Assembly: GCA_002395235.1 (NCBI GenBank)
Contig: DGWK01000024.1
Coordinates: 1-64,000 of the forward strand
Source of the DNA: Lachnospiraceae bacterium UBA4260
GTDB lineage: Bacteria; Bacillota; Clostridia; Lachnospirales; Lachnospiraceae
DNA length: 64,000 bases
Reading direction: 5' to 3'
This document shows, piece after piece, positions 1-8,360 of the stretch (position 1 is its first letter; each line of letters starts with the position of its first letter). A program made the translations under genes and the position numbers. A model generated the notes under the pieces. It saw only the letters and a list, made by a program, of their open reading frames with translations, did not search any database and was not told the DNA's origin.

Positions 1-1
1 T

Positions 2-55
2 TACAGGATCGAAAAGAGAATGAGCCACATTACAGTTGTGCTTAACGAAAGATAG
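2..55 (+). CDS. rplV: 50S ribosomal protein L22, C-terminal end (partial)
   Basis: Only the last 17 codons and a TAG stop are inside the window. They read YRIEKRMSHITVVLNER, which matches the conserved C-terminal tail of L22 (the SHITVV strand). L22 lines the peptide exit tunnel. Its place directly before rpsC is the standard S10-operon order, so the window starts inside this operon. The 5' part of the gene is outside the window. Confidence 0.9.
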   Translation, partial: YRIEKRMSHITVVLNER

Positions 56-65
56 GAGGGCAAAA

Positions 66-719
66 ATGGGACAGAAAGTTAATCCTCACGGCCTGAGAGT
101 CGGCGTCATCAAAGAATGGGATTCCAAGTGGTATGCCGAGGGTGATTTCTCAGACCTGCTTGTGGAAGATTACAACATCAGAAAGTTTCTGAAGAAGAAA
201 TTATTTAACGCAGGCATCTCCAAGATCGAGGTGGAGAGAGCTTCCGAGAGAGTTAAAGTTACTGTCTACGCTGCAAAGCCCGGCGTCATCATCGGTAAGG
301 GCGGCCAGGAGATCGAGAAGACCAAGGCTGAGCTTCAGAAGCTCACCGGCAAGAAGATCTTCCTCGACATCAAGGAAATCAAGCGCCCCGATAAGGATGC
401 ACAGCTTGTTGCTGAGAATATCGCGAAGCAGCTCGAGGAGCGTGTTTCTTTCCGTCGCGCTATGAAGTCCGCTATGGGCAGAACAATGAAGTCCGGCGCA
501 CTCGGAATCAAGGCAGCTTGCGGCGGCCGTCTCGGCGGAGCTGATATCGCTCGTACTGAGACCTACAGCGAGGGCACCATCCCGCTGCAGACCCTGCGCG
601 CAGATATCGATTATGGTTTTGCTGAGGCCAATACCACTTATGGTAAGGTCGGTGTTAAGGTTTGGATCTACAAAGGCGAGATTCTTCCTACAAAGAATAC
701 CGATGCGGCTCAGGCTTGA
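66..719 (+). CDS. rpsC: 30S ribosomal protein S3
   Basis: S3 binds the 30S head and helps form the mRNA entry channel. The 217-residue product starts MGQKVNPHGLRVG and has the type-II KH signature VIIGKGGQEIEK near residues 60-75, both diagnostic. The frame is open upstream to 36, but the start at 66 is preceded by AGGAGG at a normal distance and gives the family N-terminus. It sits 10 bases after rplV and 20 before rplP in one operon. Length is usual for Firmicutes. Confidence 0.97.
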   Translation: MGQKVNPHGLRVGVIKEWDSKWYAEGDFSDLLVEDYNIRKFLKKKLFNAGISKIEVERASERVKVTVYAAKPGVIIGKGGQEIEKTKAELQKLTGKKIFLDIKEIKRPDKDAQLVAENIAKQLEERVSFRRAMKSAMGRTMKSGALGIKAACGGRLGGADIARTETYSEGTIPLQTLRADIDYGFAEANTTYGKVGVKVWIYKGEILPTKNTDAAQA

Positions 720-739
720 GTTAAGGAGGTACGTACACT

Positions 740-1168
740 ATGTTAATGCCTAAAAGAGTTAAATATCGTAAACAGTTCCGCGGCAGCATGGCAGGTACCC
801 CTACCAGAGGCACAACTGTCAGCTACGGCGATTATGGTCTGGTCTGCATGGAGCCCGTGTGGATCCGTTCCAACCAGATCGAGGCAGCTCGTGTCGCCAT
901 GACACGTTACATCAAGAGATATGGTAAAGTCTGGATCAAGATTTTCCCCGACAAGCCGGTAACAAAGAAGCCCGCTGAAGTCCGTATGGGTTCAGGTAAA
1001 GGCGCAGTTGAGTACTGGGTAGCAGTAGTCAAGCCCGGCAGAGTCATGTTTGAGATTGCCGGTGTACCGGAAGAGACGGCTAAGGAAGCGCTTCGTCTGG
1101 CAGCTAACAAGCTTCCCTGCAAGTGCAAGATCGTTTCCAAGGCACAGGTGGAAGGCGGTGCAAAATAA
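740..1168 (+). CDS. rplP: 50S ribosomal protein L16
   Basis: L16 lies near the peptidyl transferase centre and contacts A-site tRNA. The 142-residue product begins MLMPKRVKYRKQFRG, the conserved L16 N-terminus, and contains RMGSGKGAVEYWVAVVKPGR, the family signature. AGGAGG at 724-729 is spaced for the ATG at 740 rather than the internal ATG at 746. The stop codon shares one base with the start of rpmC, so the two are probably translationally coupled. Confidence 0.97.
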   Translation: MLMPKRVKYRKQFRGSMAGTPTRGTTVSYGDYGLVCMEPVWIRSNQIEAARVAMTRYIKRYGKVWIKIFPDKPVTKKPAEVRMGSGKGAVEYWVAVVKPGRVMFEIAGVPEETAKEALRLAANKLPCKCKIVSKAQVEGGAK

Positions 1169-1368
1169 TGAAGAGCAAAGCATATTTAGAGGAATTGAGA
1201 AACAAATCTGTGGATGAGCTTTCCCAGGAGCTTGTCTCCGCCAAGAAGGAGCTCTTTAACCTCAGATTCCAGAATGCCACCAATCAGCTGAAGAATACGG
1301 CCAGAATCACTGAGGTGAGAAAGAACATCGCCAGAATTCAGACTGTGATTTCCAGCAAGGCAGAGTAA
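1168..1368 (+). CDS. rpmC: 50S ribosomal protein L29
   Basis: L29 is a small helical hairpin protein at the tunnel exit. The 66-residue product starts MKSKAYLEELRNKSVDEL and contains KELFNLRFQNATNQLKNTARI, the L29 signature. The ATG overlaps the rplP stop (TAATG). The frame is open further upstream to 1123, but that part lies inside rplP and carries no L29 homology, so the overlapping start is chosen. Confidence 0.95.
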   Translation: MKSKAYLEELRNKSVDELSQELVSAKKELFNLRFQNATNQLKNTARITEVRKNIARIQTVISSKAE

Positions 1369-1393
1369 TCCGGGAAGGTAAAGGAAACAAATC

Positions 1394-1648
1394 ATGGAAA
1401 GAAATCTTAGAAAAGTCCGTATCGGCAAGGTAGTCAGTGACAAGATGGACAAGACAATTGTCGTGGCTATTGAAGATCACGTGAAACATCCGCTGATTGG
1501 TAAGATCGTTAAAAAGACTTATAAGCTTCGCGCTCACGATGAGAATAATGAGTGCGGCGTCGGCGATACTGTAAAGGTCATGGAGACCAGACCGCTGTCC
1601 AAGACAAAGAGATGGAGACTGGTCGAGATCGTTGAGAAGGCTAGATAA
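1394..1648 (+). CDS. rpsQ: 30S ribosomal protein S17
   Basis: S17 is a primary 16S rRNA binding protein with an OB fold. The 84-residue product has the family pattern: RKVRIGKVVSDKMDKTIVVA near the N-terminus and GDTVKVMETRPLSKTKRWRL near the C-terminus. It lies 25 bases after rpmC. Length and order (L29-S17-L14) are standard for the spc region. Confidence 0.97.
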   Translation: MERNLRKVRIGKVVSDKMDKTIVVAIEDHVKHPLIGKIVKKTYKLRAHDENNECGVGDTVKVMETRPLSKTKRWRLVEIVEKAR

Positions 1649-1666
1649 CCAGAAAGGAAAACGAAT

Positions 1667-2035
1667 ATGATTCAGCAGGAAAGCAGACTCAGAGTCGCTG
1701 ACAATACCGGTGCAAAGGAACTGCTCTGCATCCGTGTCTGCGGCGGCTCTACAAGAAGATATGCAAGAATCGGCGATACCATCATTGCAACCGTTAAAGA
1801 GGCAACGCCCGGCGGCGTTGTCAAGAAGGGTGATGTTGTTAAGGCTGTCGTCGTTCGTACAGTCAACACAACACGCAGAAAAGACGGCTCCTATATCAGA
1901 TTCGACGAGAATGCGGCTGTCATCATCAAAGATGATCTGACACCTACAGGAACCCGTATCTTTGGGCCCGTCGCCAGAGAGCTTCGTGAGAAGAAGTACA
2001 TGAAGATCCTTTCCCTGGCTCCCGAAGTATTATAA
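1667..2035 (+). CDS. rplN: 50S ribosomal protein L14
   Basis: L14 sits at the subunit interface and forms intersubunit bridge B8. The product is 122 residues, the canonical length, with MIQQESRLRVADNTGAKELLCIRV at the start (first 20 residues are the signature) and FGPVARELREK near the end. It is preceded by AGAAAGGAAAAC and followed 12 bases later by rplX. Confidence 0.98.
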   Translation: MIQQESRLRVADNTGAKELLCIRVCGGSTRRYARIGDTIIATVKEATPGGVVKKGDVVKAVVVRTVNTTRRKDGSYIRFDENAAVIIKDDLTPTGTRIFGPVARELREKKYMKILSLAPEVL

Positions 2036-2047
2036 GGAGGATCAAAG

Positions 2048-2359
2048 ATGGCAACGAGTAAGATTAAGGTTGGCGATACAGTCAGAGTCATCGCCGGCAA
2101 GAGCAAAGGTAAAGAAGGCAAGGTTACTGCAGTCGACCGCAAGAACGGAAAAGTTACCGTAGAGGGCGCCAACATTGTAACAAAGCACAACAAGCCTTCC
2201 ATGGCTAATCCCAACGGCGGCATCACACAGCAGGAAGCTCCCCTGGATGCATCCAATGTTATGCTGGTTGTCGACGGACAGGTAACCCGCGTCGGTTTCA
2301 GTGTCGAGAACGGCAAGAAGGTCCGTGTCGCAAAGAAGTCCGGCAAAGTGATCGACTGA
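2048..2359 (+). CDS. rplX: 50S ribosomal protein L24
   Basis: L24 initiates 50S assembly and contains a KOW motif. The 103-residue product has KVGDTVRVIAGKSKGKEGKV at residues 7-26, the KOW signature, followed by the VEGANIVTKHNKPS segment found in bacterial L24. AAGGAGG lies just upstream. It is part of the L14-L24-L5 run. Confidence 0.97.
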   Translation: MATSKIKVGDTVRVIAGKSKGKEGKVTAVDRKNGKVTVEGANIVTKHNKPSMANPNGGITQQEAPLDASNVMLVVDGQVTRVGFSVENGKKVRVAKKSGKVID

Positions 2360-2380
2360 TAACGGAAAGGAGATCTACCA

Positions 2381-2926
2381 ATGTCGAGTAGACTGAAAGA
2401 TCTGTACAACACAGAAATTCGTGAACAGATGACAAAGAAGTTCGGCTACACCAACGTTATGCAGGTGCCGAAATTAGATAAAATCGTAGTCAACATGGGC
2501 GTCGGTGAGGCCAGAGAGAACGAGAAGCTCCTTGAAGCAGCTGCCAAGGATATGGAAATCATTACCGGCCAGAAGCCCGTTCTGACAAAGGCTAAGAAGT
2601 CCATCGCTAACTTCAAGATCAGAGAAGGTATGCCGATCGGCTGCAAGGTCACACTTCGTGGCGACAGAATGTACGAGTTCCTTGACAGACTGGTCAACCT
2701 GGCACTTCCCCGTGTCCGTGACTTCCGTGGCGTTAACCCTAATTCCTTCGACGGCAGAGGAAACTATGCTATGGGCATCAAAGAGCAGCTGATCTTCCCT
2801 GAGATCGAGTATGACAAGATCGACAAGGTAAGAGGTATGGATATCATCTTTACCACAACTGCACACACTGATGAAGAGGCAAGAGAACTTCTCAGACTCT
2901 TCAATATGCCCTTTGCAAGAGACTGA
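2381..2926 (+). CDS. rplE: 50S ribosomal protein L5
   Basis: L5 binds 5S rRNA and contacts P-site tRNA. The 181-residue product carries VPKLDKIVVNMGVGEA near residues 29-44 and GRGNYAMGIKEQLIFPEIEYD near 124-144, both typical of L5. AAAGGAG precedes the ATG. Length is normal (about 180). Confidence 0.98.
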   Translation: MSSRLKDLYNTEIREQMTKKFGYTNVMQVPKLDKIVVNMGVGEARENEKLLEAAAKDMEIITGQKPVLTKAKKSIANFKIREGMPIGCKVTLRGDRMYEFLDRLVNLALPRVRDFRGVNPNSFDGRGNYAMGIKEQLIFPEIEYDKIDKVRGMDIIFTTTAHTDEEARELLRLFNMPFARD

Positions 2927-2963
2927 TCCGGGAAACCGGTAGTTAGACCATTAGGAGGAAAAA

Positions 2964-3149
2964 ATGGCTAAAACATCCATGAAAGTAAAGCAGCAGATGA
3001 AACCCAAGTTCTCCACGAGAGCTTACACACGCTGCAAGATCTGCGGTCGTCCGCATTCTGTTCTGAAAAAGTATGGCATTTGCAGAATTTGCTTCCGTGA
3101 GCTGGCGTACAAAGGACAGATCCCGGGCGTCAAGAAAGCAAGCTGGTAA
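2964..3149 (+). CDS. rpsN: 30S ribosomal protein S14, zinc type
   Basis: The 61-residue product is the short zinc-binding form of S14 (S14 type Z). Two CxxC pairs, CKIC and CRIC, are 13 residues apart around GRPHSVLKKYG, so zinc binding is predicted. The zinc-independent long form (about 90-100 residues) is not present here. The AGGAGG RBS is close upstream and rpsH follows at 31 bases. Confidence 0.97.
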   Translation: MAKTSMKVKQQMKPKFSTRAYTRCKICGRPHSVLKKYGICRICFRELAYKGQIPGVKKASW

Positions 3150-3180
3150 TAGCAGACGAATAATATAGGAGGCAAATCAG

Positions 3181-3582
3181 ATGACAATGAGCGATCCGAT
3201 TGCAGATATGCTTACAAGAATCCGTAATGCAAACACTGCGAAACACGATACAGTAGATATTCCCTACTCCGGAATCAAGTTCTCCATCGCGCAGATCCTG
3301 CTTGATGAGGGATATGTTAAGAGTGTTGACCTTGTTGACAACGGCAGCTTCAAAGACATCAGAGTAACTCTGAAGTACGGCGCTGACAAGAACGACAAGA
3401 TCATCACAGGCCTTAAGAGAATCTCCAAACCCGGCCTTCGCGTATACGCGAACAAGGAGCAGGTTCCGAAGGTACTTGACGGACTTGGAATTGCAATCCT
3501 TTCCACAAACCAGGGCGTTGTGACCGATAAGAAGGCCAGAGAGCTCCAGGTTGGCGGCGAAGTACTTGCATTTGTTTGGTAA
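3181..3582 (+). CDS. rpsH: 30S ribosomal protein S8
   Basis: S8 binds 16S rRNA helix 21, and in E. coli it also represses the spc operon. The 133-residue product starts MTMSDPIADMLTRIRNAN and ends with ARELQVGGEVLAFVW, family hallmarks. AGGAGG at 3168-3173 is spaced seven bases from the ATG at 3181, which favours it over the internal ATG at 3187. Confidence 0.97.
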   Translation: MTMSDPIADMLTRIRNANTAKHDTVDIPYSGIKFSIAQILLDEGYVKSVDLVDNGSFKDIRVTLKYGADKNDKIITGLKRISKPGLRVYANKEQVPKVLDGLGIAILSTNQGVVTDKKARELQVGGEVLAFVW

Positions 3583-3625
3583 TATCGATAAACACTATTG
3601 TAAATAACACAGGAGGTACGGGCGA

Positions 3626-4168
3626 ATGTCACGAATTGGAAGAATGCCAATCGCTATCCCTGCAGGTGTGACTGTAGTTATAGCAGAAAATAATAATGTG
3701 ACTGTAAAGGGCCCCAAGGGTGAACTGACCAGGGCTCTGCCGAAGGAAATGACGATTAAATTGGAGGATGGCAAGATCGTAGTTGAGCGTCCTAACGATC
3801 TCAAGAAAGAGAAATCCCTCCACGGACTGACAAGAAGTCTGCTTCACAACATGGTAGTTGGCGTTACCACAGGTTTCGAGAAGAAGCTTGAAGTCAACGG
3901 TGTAGGTTACAGAGCAGCAAAATCCGGTAATACGCTTACACTGAATTTAGGATATTCTCACCCGGTTGAGATGATCGACCCTGAGGGAATTACCTCAGAA
4001 GTGCAGGGTACAAACGTGATCATCGTCAAGGGTATTGACAAAGAAGCCGTCGGCCAGTATGCGGCAGACATCAGAGACAAGAGAAGACCGGAACCTTATA
4101 AGGGCAAGGGAATCAAGTATGCTGATGAGCACATCAGACGCAAGGTCGGTAAGACAGGCAAGAAATAA
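3626..4168 (+). CDS. rplF: 50S ribosomal protein L6
   Basis: L6 sits near the sarcin-ricin loop and the factor-binding region. The 180-residue product begins MSRIGRMPIAIPAGV and has the C-terminal signature RRPEPYKGKGIKYADEHIRR. CAGGAGG is located upstream. Duplicated L6 folds are expected from length. Order S8-L6-L18 is standard. Confidence 0.97.
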   Translation: MSRIGRMPIAIPAGVTVVIAENNNVTVKGPKGELTRALPKEMTIKLEDGKIVVERPNDLKKEKSLHGLTRSLLHNMVVGVTTGFEKKLEVNGVGYRAAKSGNTLTLNLGYSHPVEMIDPEGITSEVQGTNVIIVKGIDKEAVGQYAADIRDKRRPEPYKGKGIKYADEHIRRKVGKTGKK

Positions 4169-4193
4169 ATAGCATAGATTTTGGAGGATAACA

Positions 4194-4562
4194 ATGGTTA
4201 AGAAGGAAAACAGAAAGGCCATTCGCGAGAAAAAGCACGCCAGGATCCGCAACCGTTTCAGCGGCACGGCGCAGAGACCGCGCCTGGCTGTCTATAGAAG
4301 CAATAAGCACATCTATGCTCAGATTATCGATGATGACGCACAGAAGACTCTGGTATCCGCCGGCACCGTTGAGAAAGAGATCAAAGAAGCCCTTGAGAAT
4401 ACCGATGACATCGCAGCAGCCGAGAAGGTTGGTGAAGTGATCGGCAAGAGAGCTGTTGAGAAGGGAATCACGGAAGTCGTTTTCGACAGAGGCGGTTATG
4501 TTTATCAGGGCAAGATTGCAGCCCTTGCTGAGGCAGCTCGTAAAGCTGGCCTTGATTTCTAA
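4194..4562 (+). CDS. rplR: 50S ribosomal protein L18
   Basis: L18 binds 5S rRNA together with L5. The 122-residue product contains RPRLAVYRSNKHIYAQIIDD near residues 28-47 and VVFDRGGYVYQGKIAALAEA near the C-terminus, the L18 hallmarks. The N-terminus is strongly basic, as usual. TTGGAGGA precedes the ATG, and rpsE follows 17 bases after the stop. Confidence 0.97.
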   Translation: MVKKENRKAIREKKHARIRNRFSGTAQRPRLAVYRSNKHIYAQIIDDDAQKTLVSAGTVEKEIKEALENTDDIAAAEKVGEVIGKRAVEKGITEVVFDRGGYVYQGKIAALAEAARKAGLDF

Positions 4563-4579
4563 GGAAGGGAGACTCACAC

Positions 4580-5089
4580 ATGAAACGTGCAATGATTGAT
4601 GCAAGTCAGATGGAACTCACCGATAAGGTAGTAACCATCAAACGCGTTACGAAGGTCGTTAAAGGCGGACGTAACATGCGCTTTACAGCCCTGGTAGTCG
4701 TAGGTGACGGTAACGGCCATGTTGGCTGCGGTCTGGGCAAAGCAACAGAAATTCCGGAAGCGATCCGCAAGGGCAGAGAGGACGCCGCTAAGAATCTTGT
4801 CAGCGTAGCTCTCGACGAGGTTTCCAGTATTTCTCACGATTATATCGGAAAGTACGGCTCTGCACAGGTTCTGCTTAAGAAATCCCCCGATGGTACCGGT
4901 ATCATCGCAGGTGGTCCCGCTCGTACGGTCTGCGAACTTGCAGGAATTAAGAACATCAGAACCAAGTCCCTGGGCTCCAACAACAAGCAGAACGTCGTTC
5001 TTGCAACCATCAACGGCCTCAGCCAGCTGAAGGTCCCGGAGGAAGTTGCTGCAAGACGCGGAAAGAGCGTTGCTGACCTCAAGGGCTGA
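4580..5089 (+). CDS. rpsE: 30S ribosomal protein S5
   Basis: S5 contributes to decoding fidelity and the mRNA entry helicase function. The 169-residue product has the double-stranded RNA-binding-like segment KGGRNMRFTALVVVGDGNGH near residues 29-48 and the C-terminal S5 motif with GGPARTVCELAGIKNIRTKS. The RBS AAGGAAGGGAG precedes the ATG. Confidence 0.97.
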   Translation: MKRAMIDASQMELTDKVVTIKRVTKVVKGGRNMRFTALVVVGDGNGHVGCGLGKATEIPEAIRKGREDAAKNLVSVALDEVSSISHDYIGKYGSAQVLLKKSPDGTGIIAGGPARTVCELAGIKNIRTKSLGSNNKQNVVLATINGLSQLKVPEEVAARRGKSVADLKG

Positions 5090-5122
5090 TTATAGCCAAA
5101 GCAAGCCGAAAGGAGAATTGGT

Positions 5123-5338
5123 ATGCCTACAGATGTAAAAGAGACAAAGGCTGAGCCGAAAAAGCTTAAGATCACTCTGATCAAGTCTACCATCGGTGCA
5201 GTTCCGAAGAATAAAAAGATCGTAGAATCCATGGGCTTTAAGAAACTTAACAGCTTTGTGATTCTGCCCGACAACGCCGCAACCAGAGGCCAGATCCGTC
5301 AGATCAGCCACATGGTCAAGGTTGAAGAACTGGACTAA
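5123..5338 (+). CDS. rpmD: 50S ribosomal protein L30
   Basis: L30 is a small 50S protein. The 71-residue product has KLKITLIKSTIGAVPKNKKI and the end motif GQIRQISHMVKVEEL. An N-terminal extension of about 12 charged residues (MPTDVKETKAEP) makes it longer than the 58-60 residue family norm. AAAGGAG lies upstream and supports the annotated start. Confidence 0.95.
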   Translation: MPTDVKETKAEPKKLKITLIKSTIGAVPKNKKIVESMGFKKLNSFVILPDNAATRGQIRQISHMVKVEELD

Positions 5339-5350
5339 GGGAGGTACAAA

Positions 5351-5791
5351 ATGGAATTATCAAATTTAAGACCTGCTGACGGTTCCAAGCACAGCAAATA
5401 CAGAAAAGGCCGCGGCCACGCTTCCGGAAACGGAAAGACCGCAGGTTATGGACACAAGGGACAGAAGGCTCGTTCCGGCGCTCCCAGACCGGGATTCGAA
5501 GGCGGCCAGATGCCTCTGTACAGAAGACTCCCCAAGAGAGGCTTCACATGCTATAACAGCAAGGACATTGTTGCGATTGACATCACAAAACTTGAGAAGT
5601 TCGAAGACGGCGCAACAGTTGATGTTCAGGCACTCAAGGACTGCGGTATCATCAAAGAGTCCAGGGACGGCGTCAAGATCATCGGATGCGGCGACCTTTC
5701 CAAGAAACTCAATGTTAAGGTGAACGCTTACAGTGCTGCCGCAAAGGCTAAGATCGAGGCAGCAGGCGGTACAGCCGAAGTCGCAGAATAA
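5351..5791 (+). CDS. rplO: 50S ribosomal protein L15
   Basis: L15 is a late-assembly 50S protein. The 146-residue product has the glycine-rich basic N-terminal arm with GRGHASGNGKTAGYGHKGQK (residues 21-40) and GFEGGQMPLYRRLPKRGF, the L15 signature. It is 12 bases after rpmD. The usual next gene secY follows only after a structured 190-base gap. Confidence 0.97.
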   Translation: MELSNLRPADGSKHSKYRKGRGHASGNGKTAGYGHKGQKARSGAPRPGFEGGQMPLYRRLPKRGFTCYNSKDIVAIDITKLEKFEDGATVDVQALKDCGIIKESRDGVKIIGCGDLSKKLNVKVNAYSAAAKAKIEAAGGTAEVAE

Positions 5792-5799
5792 CTCAGGGA

Positions 5800-5926
5800 G
5801 AAATATCTCCTCTGCGTTATTGGATGCACACGCGTGCTGAAAAGTAGAGGTTGCCTTGCGGCAACCCGCACGCGGCGCAGCGGCTCGTAAAGCGAGCCTT
5901 AAATTTCGGGAATCAGGCCGCTTTTT
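5800..5926 (+). promoter_or_regulatory. Structured leader with attenuator-like hairpins upstream of secY
   Basis: Three stems are visible: GGTTGCC 5849-5855 with GGCAACC 5860-5866 (loop TTGC), GGCTCG 5882-5887 with CGAGCC 5893-5898, and an outer AGCGGC 5879-5884 with GCCGCT 5917-5922 that runs into five T residues. The last resembles an intrinsic terminator or attenuator. The second and third stems share bases, so they could be alternatives. Function is inferred. Confidence 0.45.
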
Positions 5927-5983
5927 CCTCAGGTTCAAAATAGAGGGAGAAGCGGCATACCGTAAACCTATGAGGTCTGTGTT

Positions 5984-7297
5984 ATGTTAGAGTCTGTAAA
6001 AAATGCTTTTAAATTAAAAGAGATCCGCCAGAAGCTGCTGTACACGCTTGTCATGTTGGTTGTGATCCGTATTGGTTCACAGCTGCCGGCTCCCGGTATT
6101 GACAGGACATATTTCAGCAACTGGTTTGCAGCGCAGACAGGTGATGCATTCAGCTTTGTAGATGCATTTACCGGCGGCTCTTTTTTGAACATGTCCATTC
6201 TGGCACTGAACATTACACCCTATATCACATCATCAATCATCATCCAGCTTCTCACGATCGCGATCCCCAAACTTGAGGAGATGCAGAAAGAAGGAGAAGA
6301 GGGAAGAAAACTTCTGGTCTCCATTACCCGCTATGTCACAGTAGCGCTCGCGCTTATGGAAGCGGCGGCAATGGCGATCGGCTTCGGAAGGCAGGGCCTT
6401 CTTGAAGAGTACAATGCCATCAACATCATCATGGTCATTTGTACGCTGACGGCAGGCAGTGCGTTCCTTATGTGGATCGGTGAGCAGATCACCGAGAAGG
6501 GTGTCGGAAATGGTATCTCGATCGTACTTGCGATCAACATCATCTCCAGAATGCCTCAGGACATCGCAAGTCTTTTCTCTCAGTTCGTGATCGGTAAGAC
6601 GATCGCCATCGGTGCGGTGGCAGCGCTGATCATCATTGCGATCATCGTGCTCATGGTTGTCATGGTCATCTTCCTCAACGATGCAGAGAGAAGGATCCCG
6701 GTGCAGTACGCACAGAAGATCCAGGGCAGAAGACTTGTCGGCGGCGCCAACTCCGTTATTCCCCTCAAGGTGAATACGGCAGGCGTTATGCCCATCATCT
6801 TCGCCTCCTCCATTATGGAGTTCCCTGTGATCATCTCCACACTGGCCGGTTATAAGGGAACAGGAATCTGGTCGGAAGTTCTCCGCTATCTTTCCTCTTC
6901 CTACTGGTGCAACCCCAGCCAGATCAAGTATTCACTCGGTCTTGTCGTATATGTAGTACTGCTGATCTTCTTCGCGTACTTCTATACGTCGATCACTTTC
7001 AATCCGCTGGAGATTGCAGACAATTTGAAAAAGCGCGGAGGTTTCATCCCGGGTATCCGTCCCGGCAAACCTACAAGTGAGTATCTTAACAGAATCCTGA
7101 ATTATATCATCTTTATCGGCGCGGTCGGTCTTACTATCGTCGGTATCCTACCCTTCTTCTTCAGAGGCGTGTTCGGCGCTTCTGTATCCTTCGGAGGAAC
7201 CAGTCTGATCATCGTGGTCAGCGTTGTGCTTGAGACGATCAAACAGATCGAGTCCATGATGATGGTAAGGAATTATAAGGGATTCCTTAACGATTGA
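5984..7297 (+). CDS. secY: Preprotein translocase subunit SecY
   Basis: SecY is the channel subunit of the SecYEG translocon in the cytoplasmic membrane. The 437-residue product has ten hydrophobic segments, the plug-region GGSFLNMSILALNITPYI (residues 64-81), and the cytosolic loop motif PLEIADNLKKRGGFIPGIRPG (about 342-362). It follows rplO in the classical spc order, but behind a structured gap that could tune its expression separately. The RBS is modest (GAGGT about eight bases upstream). Confidence 0.98.
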   Translation: MLESVKNAFKLKEIRQKLLYTLVMLVVIRIGSQLPAPGIDRTYFSNWFAAQTGDAFSFVDAFTGGSFLNMSILALNITPYITSSIIIQLLTIAIPKLEEMQKEGEEGRKLLVSITRYVTVALALMEAAAMAIGFGRQGLLEEYNAINIIMVICTLTAGSAFLMWIGEQITEKGVGNGISIVLAINIISRMPQDIASLFSQFVIGKTIAIGAVAALIIIAIIVLMVVMVIFLNDAERRIPVQYAQKIQGRRLVGGANSVIPLKVNTAGVMPIIFASSIMEFPVIISTLAGYKGTGIWSEVLRYLSSSYWCNPSQIKYSLGLVVYVVLLIFFAYFYTSITFNPLEIADNLKKRGGFIPGIRPGKPTSEYLNRILNYIIFIGAVGLTIVGILPFFFRGVFGASVSFGGTSLIIVVSVVLETIKQIESMMMVRNYKGFLND

Positions 7298-7422
7298 TCT
7301 TTGGCGTATGGTCCGGAGACGGTGAAACTGATGTTTTGCCGGCTCCGGTTTGATGCGCATCGAAAAAGATAAAGGTTAACAGTATTAAGCTTCAGAGCGG
7401 AGAGCTCAGAATGGAGGTTGCA

Positions 7423-8067
7423 ATGAAGATCGTTATGTTGGGAGCACCCGGAGCAGGTAAGGGAACACAAGCTGAGATGATCGCCGACAAGTATGGAATC
7501 CCGCACATCTCCACCGGTGACATTTTCCGTGCCAATATTAAGAACGGCACAGAACTTGGCAAAAAAGCAAAATCATACATGGATGCCGGAAACCTTGTAC
7601 CGGATGAGCTGACCGTTGATCTCGTGATCGACAGAGTCGCGCAGCCCGATTGCGAAAAGGGATATATCCTTGACGGTTTTCCGAGAACGATTCCTCAGGC
7701 GGAAGTTTTCACAAAGCAGCTTGAGAAGAACGGTGACAAGATTGATTTCGCGATCGATGTTGAAGTACCGGACGAAAATATTGTAAACCGCATGGGCGGC
7801 AGAAGATCCTGCCCGAGCTGCGGCGCAACCTATCACATTCAGTACATCCCGCCCAAGAAAGAGGGCATCTGCGATGTATGCGGCACAGAACTTGTTCTCA
7901 GAAATGATGACAAGCCCGAGACCGTCAAGAACAGACTGAATGTTTATCATGAAGCTACACAGCCGCTGATCGACTTCTACAAGGCGCAGGGAGTTCTCAA
8001 AGAGGTCGACGGAACAAAGGACATGAAAGATGTCTTCGCGGATATTGTTAAGATTTTGGAGGATTAA
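7423..8067 (+). CDS. adk: Adenylate kinase with zinc-binding lid
   Basis: Adk converts AMP and ATP to two ADP. The 214-residue product has the P-loop GAPGAGKGTQ near residues 7-16, the LDGFPRT motif, and a lid with four cysteines (CPSC and CDVC), indicating structural zinc as in Gram-positive enzymes. The ATG at 7423 is used because GGAGGT lies just before it; an in-frame ATG at 7411 sits upstream of that RBS. infA follows after two bases. Confidence 0.97.
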   Translation: MKIVMLGAPGAGKGTQAEMIADKYGIPHISTGDIFRANIKNGTELGKKAKSYMDAGNLVPDELTVDLVIDRVAQPDCEKGYILDGFPRTIPQAEVFTKQLEKNGDKIDFAIDVEVPDENIVNRMGGRRSCPSCGATYHIQYIPPKKEGICDVCGTELVLRNDDKPETVKNRLNVYHEATQPLIDFYKAQGVLKEVDGTKDMKDVFADIVKILED

Positions 8068-8069
8068 AA

Positions 8070-8288
8070 GTGTCAAAAGCAGATGTGATCGAACTCGAAG
8101 GTGTTGTAATTGAAAAGCTCCCCAATACACTGTTTCGTGTCAAATTGGAGAACGGAGCCGTTATTCTCGCTCATATCAGCGGTAAGCTGAGACAGAATTT
8201 CATCAGAATTCTGCCGGGAGATAAAGTTACTCTTGAAATGTCCACCTATGACCTGACAAAGGGAAGAATTATCTGGAGAGACAAATAA
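8070..8288 (+). CDS. infA: Translation initiation factor IF-1
   Basis: IF-1 occupies the 30S A site during initiation. The 72-residue product has the OB-fold sequence VIEKLPNTLFRVKLENGAVI and GKLRQNFIRILPGDKVTLEM. The start codon is GTG, with TTGGAGG overlapping the end of adk. Only two bases separate it from adk. The map gene that usually lies between them in Firmicutes is absent. Confidence 0.97.
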   Translation: MSKADVIELEGVVIEKLPNTLFRVKLENGAVILAHISGKLRQNFIRILPGDKVTLEMSTYDLTKGRIIWRDK

Positions 8289-8319
8289 AAAAAACATCCG
8301 GAGAGATCTAAGAAAACAT

Positions 8320-8348
8320 TTGCTATCGGCATAGTCGTGTGATATAAT
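8320..8348 (+). promoter_or_regulatory. Sigma-A type promoter upstream of rpmJ
   Basis: TTGCTA (8320-8325) and a perfect TATAAT (8343-8348) are separated by 17 bases. It lies in the 216-base gap after infA and points at rpmJ-rpsM-rpsK-rpsD-rpoA-rplQ, so the alpha operon probably has its own promoter in addition to readthrough. Confidence 0.75.
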
Positions 8349-8360
8349 TCAAAGGCTGTT

